Assembly (NCBI GenBank): GCA_041477815.1
Contig: JBGOUV010000136.1
Location: 1-15,637 of the forward strand
Reading direction: 5' to 3'
Length of the DNA stretch: 15,637 nucleotides
Source: JBGOUV01 sp041477815
Lineage (GTDB): Bacteria > Acidobacteriota > Terriglobia > Bryobacterales > JACQDG01
Shown: one piece after another, positions 1 through 5,348 of the stretch
How the letters are laid out: every line of letters begins with the position of its first letter
Position numbering within the stretch: the first letter of the stretch is position 1
Program-made: the position numbers and the translations under genes
The notes under the pieces: generated by a model
The model's input: only the letters and a program-made list of their open reading frames with translations
Databases searched by the model: none
What the model was told of the DNA's origin: nothing

Positions 1-285
1 GAGAAGAAGAAGGTCATCTACGAAGGGCTGCGCGACCTGCAGTTCGAGTACCGGATGGACAAGCTGTCGGACCAGGATTACCAGGATACGAAGCTCGAGT
101 TGCAGCGCCACCTTGCGGGGGTGCTGGCCGAGATCGAGAAGATACGGGGGGGCAAGGCGGCGCCGGCGGCGGTTCCGGAGGCGGCGCCGGTCAAGCCGCG
201 CTATGTATGTCCGAAGTGCGCGACGGAGTTTTCGCAGCCCATGAAGTTTTGCGGCGAGTGCGGGCAGTCGATGGCGGCATCATGA
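1..285 (+). CDS. Zinc-ribbon protein of the ccm operon, 5' end outside window
   Basis: The frame is open from base 1 to the TGA at 283-285, so the N-terminus lies upstream; 94 residues are visible. A charged, probably helical stretch (EKKKVIYEGLRDL.. followed by ..KLSDQDYQDTKLELQRHL) leads into an Ala/Pro linker and a C-terminal zinc ribbon with two CxxC pairs (CPKC and CGEC) within the last 25 residues. The helical part resembles the 'L..L..dy..gkLse.dY' segment of CcmI-like cytochrome c biogenesis proteins, and a membrane anchor is often found upstream in such proteins. This last point is family knowledge, not visible here. The stop overlaps the start of the next gene (ATGA), which suggests translational coupling and membership in the ccm operon. 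Its role is probably accessory to apocytochrome handling; this is inferred from position only. An ATG at 55 is in frame but internal, because the open frame and the same composition continue upstream of it. Confidence 0.8.
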   Translation, partial: EKKKVIYEGLRDLQFEYRMDKLSDQDYQDTKLELQRHLAGVLAEIEKIRGGKAAPAAVPEAAPVKPRYVCPKCATEFSQPMKFCGECGQSMAAS

Positions 286-1409
286 GGAGGGCCCTTCTAT
301 TCGGCTGCGACGTGGCGCCCGCCGGTGCGCTGGACAAGGGTCGAGACGAGTCTCGACCCGGCAGGCTGAAGCCTGCGCCACGTCGTTGGCTCCTGCGAGG
401 CTCGATAGCTCTGGTCCTGGTGGCGCCTTTGGCGGCGGCGGTGGAGGGAACCGCGCACAACGGCACCACCGGGGGTCCGGCGAGCGGCCTCGAAGTTTCT
501 CTGATGAAGCTGGACCAGGGAATGGTTCCGGTGGGTAGCGTCAAGACCGACGCGGCCGGGAAGTTCCGGTTCGATGCCAGCATTGAAGGCGCCCACGGAC
601 TGTTGCGGGCGCAGTTCGAAGGGGTCACCTATACCGAGTTGGTCACGCCGGGCGCGCCGACCAACGATCTCAAGCTGCACGTCTACAACACCTCGAAATC
701 GCCCCTCGCGCCGGAGCAGCGGGTGATGCTGGTGGAGCCGGCGGGTAGCGAGGTGGTGGTCAACGAGAGCTACCTGTTCCGGAACCAGTCGGATCCGCCG
801 GTGACTTACACGGGTAGCGGTCAGGGGACGCTGCGGTTCTTCTTGCCGCCCGGGGCGAAGGGCCAGGTGCAGGTCAGCGTGGCCGGAGTGGGCGGGGTCC
901 CCCTGCGGGTGAACGCCGAGAAGACGGATCAGGCGGGGGTCTACAAAGTGGACCACGCCCTCAAGCCGGGGGAGAGCCGTATCGATCTGACGTATCGGGT
1001 GGCCAATGAGCCTGGAGCGGAGTTGGCGTGGCGGACGATGTATCCGGCCCTCTCCACGCGTATCGCGGCTCCGAGCGGCGTGACGCTGGAGGGCGAGGGC
1101 TTGGAGCCGCTGGGGCAGGAGCCGCGGAGTAAGGCTTCGATCTTCAGCATCGCGCGGTCGGACTTCCGGGTGAAGATAACTGGGGAGGGGCAGTTGCCGC
1201 GGGGAGCGGAATCGGGAGACGGAGGCGAGGGCGGCGGTGGCGGGAGTATGTCGGTTATCCCGGCGGCCGTCGTGAACCAGCGCTGGATCATCTACGCGTT
1301 TGCCGGGGTGATTCTGGCGCTGGGTTTCTACGGACTCTACGCGGCCTCGGGGAGCAAGCCGGCGGCGCCCGCGCCGTCACCGGCGCCCGCGAAGAAACGT
1401 AAATCATGA
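282..1409 (+). CDS. Exported CnaB/carboxypeptidase-regulatory-like protein with C-terminal membrane anchor
   Basis: The protein has 375 residues. The start is placed at ATG 282, which overlaps the TGA of the preceding gene (ATGA); the frame is open further upstream but would then run deep into that gene. Residues 1-36 are unusual because 26 codons (308-385) come from a palindromic repeat. After that comes a hydrophobic signal-like segment (WLLRGSIALVLVAPLAAA). Residues of about 55-105 look like a carboxypeptidase-regulatory/CnaB-like beta-sandwich, with the typical 'vkTDaaGkFrF' strand. A longer beta-rich middle follows, then a Gly-rich linker near residue 315, one membrane segment (about 335-356: WIIYAFAGVILALGFYGLY) and a basic Ala/Pro tail. 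The expected topology is a periplasmic body held by a C-terminal TM. It overlaps ccmA by 4 bp, so it is cotranscribed and possibly translationally coupled. The function is unknown; a role linked to the heme export/ligation machinery is inferred from context. Confidence 0.85.
   Translation: MRRALLFGCDVAPAGALDKGRDESRPGRLKPAPRRWLLRGSIALVLVAPLAAAVEGTAHNGTTGGPASGLEVSLMKLDQGMVPVGSVKTDAAGKFRFDASIEGAHGLLRAQFEGVTYTELVTPGAPTNDLKLHVYNTSKSPLAPEQRVMLVEPAGSEVVVNESYLFRNQSDPPVTYTGSGQGTLRFFLPPGAKGQVQVSVAGVGGVPLRVNAEKTDQAGVYKVDHALKPGESRIDLTYRVANEPGAELAWRTMYPALSTRIAAPSGVTLEGEGLEPLGQEPRSKASIFSIARSDFRVKITGEGQLPRGAESGDGGEGGGGGSMSVIPAAVVNQRWIIYAFAGVILALGFYGLYAASGSKPAAPAPSPAPAKKRKS
308..385. repeat. REP-like compound palindrome inserted in frame in a coding region
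   Basis: An outer perfect 11-bp inverted repeat (308-318 CGACGTGGCGC, 375-385 GCGCCACGTCG) encloses two hairpins. One has a 10-bp stem with a 2-nt loop (338-347 / 350-359, GGGTCGAGAC / GTCTCGACCC). The other has a 6-bp stem with a TGAA loop (361-366 / 371-376, GCAGGC / GCCTGC). The second hairpin shares two bases with the outer arm. The total length is 78 bp, exactly 26 codons with no stop. The GCAGGC-TGAA-GCCTGC-GCCAC word looks like the REP-type palindromes I recall as abundant between genes in acidobacterial genomes. That is memory, not a search. No transposase is present nearby. Confidence 0.75.
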
Positions 1410-2101
1410 TCGCCGCCCAAGGGGTGTGGAAATTCTTCGGGGACTTCGCCGCCTTGCGGGAGGTCAGTCTCGAAATTGCCGCCGGGTCCACGCTGGCCTT
1501 GCTGGGGCGCAACGGCGCTGGAAAAACGACCTTGCTGCGGATGCTGGCGGCGCTCTCGAGTCCCTCCCGGGGGACCATCACGGCGGACGGGGCCAGCCTG
1601 CGGGAGCCGGCCCAGCGCCGGCGGATCGGGCTCATCGGCCACGGCATCTCCATCTACGACGACCTGACGGCGGCCGAGAATCTCGAGTTCTTTGCGTCGC
1701 TCTACGGGATCACGGCGCCGGGGGAGCGGATCGACCGCTGGCTGGAGACCACCGACCTGCTGCGCGTCCGCAACGGGCTGGCCCGGCAGTTCTCGCGCGG
1801 AATGCGCCAGCGGCTGGCCATCGCGCGGGCCTTCTTTCACGATCCGGACATCCTGCTGCTGGACGAGCCCTTCACGGCGCTGGACGACCGCGCGGCGGCG
1901 CTGTTGTCCGGGCTGATCCGGCAGGCGCATGACCAGGGCCGGACCCTCATCATCAGTACCCACCAGTTGCGCGAGGCGCTGCAGTTGGCCACCGACGTGG
2001 CCGTGCTCGACCGGGGCCGCCTCGCCTTCTCCGGGCCCAATACCGAGGAGCTGAAGGCTGCGCCGGAGGATTTCTATCGCAAGTACACGGAGACAGCCTG
2101 A
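1406..2101 (+). CDS. ccmA: Heme-exporter ABC transporter ATP-binding protein CcmA
   Basis: A 231-residue ABC ATPase, close to the usual CcmA length. It shows Walker A GRNGAGKTT (34-42), a signature loop FSRGMRQR (129-136), Walker B ILLLDE (149-154), a D-loop FTALD (156-160) and the switch histidine H186. The Q-loop position holds H79 (IGHGISIY) instead of Gln, as I recall for CcmA. CcmA pairs with CcmB at the inner membrane. In the family its ATP hydrolysis drives release of heme-loaded CcmE from CcmC, rather than simple heme transport. The start ATG overlaps the previous stop by 4 bp and the stop overlaps the ccmB start by one base. The assignment over a generic ABC-2 ATPase rests mainly on the following ccmB, ccmC and ccmD. 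Confidence 0.93.
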   Translation: MIAAQGVWKFFGDFAALREVSLEIAAGSTLALLGRNGAGKTTLLRMLAALSSPSRGTITADGASLREPAQRRRIGLIGHGISIYDDLTAAENLEFFASLYGITAPGERIDRWLETTDLLRVRNGLARQFSRGMRQRLAIARAFFHDPDILLLDEPFTALDDRAAALLSGLIRQAHDQGRTLIISTHQLREALQLATDVAVLDRGRLAFSGPNTEELKAAPEDFYRKYTETA

Positions 2102-2778
2102 TGGAACTGCTGCGTCAGGCTTGGGCGATCGCCAGGAAAGACCTGCGCATCGAGCGGCGCAGCAAGGAGGTGGTCAACGCCGCGTTCTCGTTCGCCCTGG
2201 TGGTGCTGCTGCTGTTCAGCTTCACCTTCGATCCCACCGGGGACCAGGTGCGGGAGATGTCCGGGGGCCTGTTGTGGCTGGTGTACAGCTTTGCCGGAGT
2301 GCTGGTGCTGACCCGCAGCTTCGCCCAGGAGACCCAGAACGACTGCCTGGACGCGCTGGTCGCGGCGCCGGTCCCAGGGTCGGCGATCTTTCTGGGCAAG
2401 GCCCTGGCCAACACGGTGTTTCTGCTGTTTCTGGAGCTGGCCACGCTGCCGGTGTTCACGATCTTCTACAATGTCCGCTGGGAAGCAAAGATGGCTTGGC
2501 TCCTGCCGGTCCTGGTATTGGGAACCTGGGGCTTCACGGTGATTGGCACGGTGTTCAGCGCCCTGACGGTGAGCGTGAGGCTGCGGGAGCTGATGCTGCC
2601 GCTTTTGGTTTTCCCGATCACGGTGCCGGCGCTGATGGCGTCCGTGCAGTTGACCACCACGCTATTCACCGGCGAGCCGATCGCCGGCGACCTGGTGTGG
2701 CTGCAGTTCCTGGCCGGCTTTGACCTGATTTTCACGCTGCTGGGCGTGACCCTGGTGGAGACGATACTAGTAGGATAA
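2101..2778 (+). CDS. ccmB: Heme exporter membrane subunit CcmB
   Basis: A 225-residue, strongly hydrophobic protein with about six membrane segments. It begins with the typical amphipathic CcmB N-terminus containing 'ARKDLRIERRSKE'. The first TM is near residues 27-42, and the loop with 'RSFAQETQNDCLDALVAAPV' matches the conserved CcmB region that contacts the ATPase. CcmB is the permease partner of CcmA and associates with CcmC and CcmE in System I cytochrome c maturation. The start codon shares its A with the ccmA stop (TGATG), a classic translational-coupling arrangement. The stop is only 4 bp before ccmC. Confidence 0.93.
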   Translation: MELLRQAWAIARKDLRIERRSKEVVNAAFSFALVVLLLFSFTFDPTGDQVREMSGGLLWLVYSFAGVLVLTRSFAQETQNDCLDALVAAPVPGSAIFLGKALANTVFLLFLELATLPVFTIFYNVRWEAKMAWLLPVLVLGTWGFTVIGTVFSALTVSVRLRELMLPLLVFPITVPALMASVQLTTTLFTGEPIAGDLVWLQFLAGFDLIFTLLGVTLVETILVG

Positions 2779-2782
2779 AGCG

Positions 2783-3466
2783 ATGAAGAGCCAATCGGAC
2801 TGGATCTGGGCTGGCGTGACCGCGGTGATGATGGTGACGGCGCTGTACCTGACCTTCGTATGGGTCCCGATGGAACGTACTATGGGAGTGGTCCAGCGGA
2901 TCTTCTATTTCCACGCGCCGCCGTTTTTTGTGGCGGCCATAGCGATCGTGGTTTCCCTGGTGGCGGGCATCCGGTTCCTGGTCACCCGGGATTTTCGCTT
3001 TGACGAGCTGGCGGTGGCGTCGGCGGAGCTGGGCCTGGTTTTTGAAAGCATGAACCTGGCGACCGGCCCGTTCTGGGCGCGGCCGGTGTGGGGCATCTGG
3101 TGGACCTGGGATGCGCGGCTGACGTCCGCGTTCGTGCTGTGGCTGATGTTCGTGGGCTACCTGATCCTGCGCCGGGCCGTGGATGAGCCGACGCAGCGCG
3201 CGGTCCTGTCGGCGGTGCTGACGGTCTTCCAAGCGGTCGGAGCCGTGATCGTATATCTGGCCAACCGCTTGTGGCGGACCCAGCACCCGCAGCCGGTCAT
3301 CGCCGGCGGACAGGGGTCCGGGCTGCACCCGGACATGTGGCTGACGTTCGTGTTCTGCACCGCGGCCTTTATGGTGCTCTACCTCTGCCTGCTGCGCCAC
3401 ACGCGGCGGCTGGAGAGGATGCGACGGGAGATCGAGGGCTTGCGGCGGACGGTGCACTCGCTCTAG
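2783..3466 (+). CDS. ccmC: Heme exporter / heme-handling protein CcmC
   Basis: A 227-residue polytopic protein of the heme-handling family. The tryptophan-rich periplasmic motif is intact (PVWGIWWTWDARLTS, residues 101-115). The two histidines expected to ligate heme are present: H44 in FYFHAP and H182 in LHPDM. About six TM segments surround them. In System I, CcmC presents heme to the CcmE chaperone, forming a complex with CcmD. The gene starts 4 bp after ccmB with a weak AGGATAA-type ribosome site. The charged C-terminal tail after about residue 205 (HTRRLERMRREIEGLRRTV) is cytoplasmic and may form a short coiled coil. Confidence 0.95.
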   Translation: MKSQSDWIWAGVTAVMMVTALYLTFVWVPMERTMGVVQRIFYFHAPPFFVAAIAIVVSLVAGIRFLVTRDFRFDELAVASAELGLVFESMNLATGPFWARPVWGIWWTWDARLTSAFVLWLMFVGYLILRRAVDEPTQRAVLSAVLTVFQAVGAVIVYLANRLWRTQHPQPVIAGGQGSGLHPDMWLTFVFCTAAFMVLYLCLLRHTRRLERMRREIEGLRRTVHSL

Positions 3467-3474
3467 AGGAGACT

Positions 3475-3627
3475 ATGGAAGAGAATCTGAAGTGGCTGTG
3501 GTACGCGTTCTCGGTGGCTTGGGTGATCCACTTGTTGTACGTGGTGACGCTGGGCAGGCGGGAGGCGAAGTTGCGGGAGGAGCTGGAGGCTCTGAGGTCG
3601 ATGGTGGAGGACCGGGGGAAGAAGTAG
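3475..3627 (+). CDS. ccmD: Small CcmD-family protein
   Basis: The protein has 50 residues, starting at ATG 3475 behind a good ribosome site (AGAGGAGA at 3465-3472). That site, together with the position right after the ccmC stop, decides this start over the longer open frame that begins inside ccmC. It has one membrane segment (WLWYAFSVAWVIHLLYVVTL) followed by a charged helix (RREAKLREELEALRSMVED) likely to form a cytoplasmic coiled coil. Size, single-TM layout and position match CcmD, which stabilises the CcmC-CcmE-CcmAB complex. It is the last gene of the ccm operon in this window; ccmE, ccmF and ccmH homologues are not downstream and must lie elsewhere, probably upstream. The sequence itself is poorly conserved in this family, so context carries the call. 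Confidence 0.85.
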   Translation: MEENLKWLWYAFSVAWVIHLLYVVTLGRREAKLREELEALRSMVEDRGKK

Positions 3628-3630
3628 CGT

Positions 3631-4242
3631 CTACGGGCTGGCCCAGAGCGCCGACCACTGCTGAATTCGGTCCTCCAGCTCCTGCAAGGAGTCCTGCTTG
3701 GAGGGGCTCCAGCCTTTGAGATCGTCCGGCAGGACCTTCTTGCGGTCCGCGGCCAACAGGACCAGGGCCTTCTGAATTCGGGAGCGGATATCGGGGTTGG
3801 AGGTGCGGAGAGACTGGGCCAAGCCGGGACCCAAGGAGCTACCATGTTTGTCCGCCACGGCCCGATGCTCCACCAGGACGCTCAACAGGCTCTCCGCGGT
3901 TTCGGGCGGCGGAGCCTCGTAGCGCAACAGGGAAGTGACCCGCTCCGACAGCGCCCGAACGGCGGCGGGCTCGGGCGCGCGGAGCAGGGCGGACAGTTTC
4001 TCCCGGGCCCGATAGCGGTCATACTGAGTGCCGTTGGTCTTCCGCAGCCGCCAGAGGTAATAGCAGACGGCGTTTTCCGGGGTTCGAGTCCGAGGAAAGC
4101 CCCACCAAACCCCCAGGAGAACAAGGACGATGACGCCAAAAGCCAGCGTCTTGCTGCGCCACTCGCTGACGTACCACAGATACCAGCTCCTTTTAATAAC
4201 CCCCTGCTGGTACATGAGGTGTTCGTAATCCAGGTTGGGCAC
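3631..4242 (-). CDS. Uncharacterised single-TM protein, last gene of a three-gene operon
   Basis: I do not recognise the family. The 203-residue protein has a short N-terminal cytoplasmic region rich in Tyr and Trp (EHLMYQQGVIKRSWYLWYVSEWR), one membrane segment near residues 33-49 (LAFGVIVLVLLGVWWGF), then a long soluble Leu/Arg/Glu-rich helical region. That region contains probable helical-repeat-like segments and ends in QELEDRIQQWSALWASP. The start used is GTG at 4242, with only a weak AAGG just upstream. ATG at 4215 (MYQQGV..) is an alternative without a better site. The gene follows the 188-residue membrane-protein gene by 21 bp and ends 3 bp from the convergent ccmD stop. Coding on this strand is favoured over the long + strand frame across 3844-4773 because of the membrane segment and the operon spacing. 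Confidence 0.7.
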   Translation of the reverse strand: MPNLDYEHLMYQQGVIKRSWYLWYVSEWRSKTLAFGVIVLVLLGVWWGFPRTRTPENAVCYYLWRLRKTNGTQYDRYRAREKLSALLRAPEPAAVRALSERVTSLLRYEAPPPETAESLLSVLVEHRAVADKHGSSLGPGLAQSLRTSNPDIRSRIQKALVLLAADRKKVLPDDLKGWSPSKQDSLQELEDRIQQWSALWASP

Positions 4243-4263
4243 TGCCTTCAGGCTGCGGTAAAG

Positions 4264-4830
4264 TCACGCGGCCTGTTTTCTGGCCACGCCGGCGGGACCC
4301 AGTGCGGCAAAGGCGGAGGCCAGGGTCTTCAACTGGGTATCGACGTCCGCCGGATTCGGAGCGTGGCCTTGAGCCAACTGGACCAGGTTGTCCATCTTGG
4401 CCTGGTCGCCGACAATGCTGGTGAGCAGACGCTCCTCATAGCGGGCGTTGAAGCGTTGAATGCGGTCGCGGATACGGGCGGCTACTTTGTCAGTCCAATC
4501 CACCAGCGGCTGCCAAGCGCCGGTAAGCTGGGACGGAGCGGCCAGCCCTTGGACCCCGCCAACAATGATCTGCCGGTAGCCGATCGCGACCAAGACGGCT
4601 CCGAGCAGAGAGGTGTCATGCAAAGCTCCGGTACGGTCGAGGAGCCAGAACAAGGCCACCGGCAGGAGCATGTAGACGCCCAGGAGCATCCAGATGTCCG
4701 CCCTGACCCAGGCGCCGCGAAAGCCTTCGAGCAATTCGGATACTCGCTTCCTGGCAACCCATGCACCAATTAGCAGGACTATCAGGTAACAATAGTAGGC
4801 TTCAACGTCGGGAGAGATGGAGAGATCCAT
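4264..4830 (-). CDS. Uncharacterised three-TM membrane protein
   Basis: A 188-residue protein of unknown family. Three membrane segments lie near residues 11-26 (AYYCYLIVLLIGAWVA), 46-64 (IWMLLGVYMLLPVALFWLL) and 74-94 (SLLGAVLVAIGYRQIIVGGVQ). A soluble, mostly helical C-terminal half follows, with the charged run KVAARIRDRIQRFNARYEERL. ATG 4830 has no clear ribosome site, but the gene begins only 23 bp after the preceding 90-residue gene. It is followed by the single-TM gene after 21 bp, so the three very likely form one transcript. The two membrane proteins may form a complex; that is inference from adjacency only. Nothing in the sequence suggests an enzyme active site. Confidence 0.72.
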   Translation of the reverse strand: MDLSISPDVEAYYCYLIVLLIGAWVARKRVSELLEGFRGAWVRADIWMLLGVYMLLPVALFWLLDRTGALHDTSLLGAVLVAIGYRQIIVGGVQGLAAPSQLTGAWQPLVDWTDKVAARIRDRIQRFNARYEERLLTSIVGDQAKMDNLVQLAQGHAPNPADVDTQLKTLASAFAALGPAGVARKQAA

Positions 4831-4853
4831 TATCGCGACCGGATCGCGGCCGC

Positions 4854-5126
4854 TCAGGCGGCGCCGAATTTCAGATGAAAGTCGGCGACGGCGCGGGCCG
4901 AGGGGCGAAGATTGAAATAAGCCTCCAGCACCCCCTCCGGCTGCAAGAGTTCGCCGCTAGCAGCAATCAAATCCGAGTCTACCAGCGTGCGAACCGCTTC
5001 CAGAAGTTCTGCCGGGGTGAGGCCGCTTAGCGCCTGGGGCTCCCAACCGCTGACCACCGCCTTTTCCCGGATCACGCGGAGGGCCTTTTTAGCTTTAGGA
5101 TCCAGAGTGGAAACGTAACCCGACAC
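4854..5126 (-). CDS. Small possibly winged-helix protein, first gene of the operon
   Basis: A 90-residue soluble protein with no membrane segment. The GTG start at 5126 is supported by a strong AGGAGG (5132-5137 on the + strand as CCTCCT) 5 bases upstream. The pattern of a basic helix (DPKAKKALRVIREKA), a second helix ending in 'LTPAELLEAVRTLVDSDLI' and a turn (AASGELLQPEGVLEAYFNL) resembles the helix-turn-helix plus wing of small DNA-binding proteins. I cannot name a family and it could equally be a structural partner of the next two membrane proteins. It leads a tight - strand operon, so an autoregulator of that operon is possible. A candidate promoter lies directly upstream. Confidence 0.65.
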   Translation of the reverse strand: MSGYVSTLDPKAKKALRVIREKAVVSGWEPQALSGLTPAELLEAVRTLVDSDLIAASGELLQPEGVLEAYFNLRPSARAVADFHLKFGAA

Positions 5127-5131
5127 GGCTA

Positions 5132-5172
5132 CCTCCTCCCTCCAGTATAGCGCGGCTCGAAGAAGCTGTTAG
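5132..5172 (-). promoter_or_regulatory. Candidate promoter and strong ribosome site for the 90/188/203-residue operon
   Basis: Read on the - strand, TATACT (5144-5149) sits 17 bp from CTAACA (5167-5172; four of six bases of TTGACA) and is followed by GGAGGGAGGAGG with AGGAGG at 5132-5137. The ribosome site is convincing. The promoter is a consensus match by eye, and its -35 lies inside the TAGC-type repeat. Because the -10 is so close to the ribosome site, the leader would be very short. Confidence 0.4.
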
Positions 5173-5187
5173 CTATTAGTCATTAGC
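5165..5187. repeat. TTAGC/ATTAG word repeat, copy 1
   Basis: The word GCTGTTAGCTATTAGTCATTAGC is an AT-rich string of near-repeats of TTAGC and ATTAG in otherwise GC-rich DNA. A related string in the opposite orientation lies at 7413-7430, so the two bracket the SBBP-propeller gene. It sits at the point where the toxin remnant loses its reading frame (TAG at 5177-5179). The origin and role are unknown; it looks like one of the short intergenic repeat families seen in many large genomes. Confidence 0.5.
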
Positions 5188-5335
5188 AACCCCAGTATCC
5201 CACCGGGTGGCGTTACTGACAGCTAAGGGGGAATACCCCATCGTTTACCGGGTCCAGGGCGACGTCCTGAAGGTCGCCCTCATCGCCAAGCGCAACGATT
5301 CGGAAGTCTACGGGGACTTCGAACGCTTGCTCTAG
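5180..5335 (+). pseudogene. C-terminal remnant of a RelE/ParE-family toxin
   Basis: There is no start codon or N-terminal half, but the + frame from 5180 to the TAG at 5333-5335 is open and reads ..KGEYPIVYRVQGD followed by VLKVALIAKRNDSEVYGDF and ERLL. This matches the usual end of RelE/ParE-type mRNA interferases, where 'G.YRIiYrv.gdvl.Vl.i.kR.d.evY' forms the last strands and the catalytic end. The frame is closed upstream by TAG inside the TTAGC repeat, and beyond that lies the promoter of the oppositely oriented operon. No antitoxin gene adjoins it. I therefore read it as a dead fragment left after deletion or insertion. It ends 13 bp from the convergent stop of the propeller gene. The match is by eye and the fragment is short. 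Confidence 0.5.
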
Positions 5336-5348
5336 CTCGCGCCGACTC

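Noticed and set aside
207..281. Upstream extension of the exported CnaB-like protein
   Set aside because: It would lie wholly inside the zinc-ribbon gene; the ATGA overlap at 282-285 gives a better start.
3844..4773. 309-codon + strand open frame
   Set aside because: It is antisense to two - strand genes that show membrane segments and operon spacing; its product is Gln/Gly/Arg-rich with no domain likeness.
5225..5240. GGGG-AATA-CCCC-like hairpin as a terminator
   Set aside because: The stem is too short, no T-run follows, and it lies inside the toxin-like reading frame.
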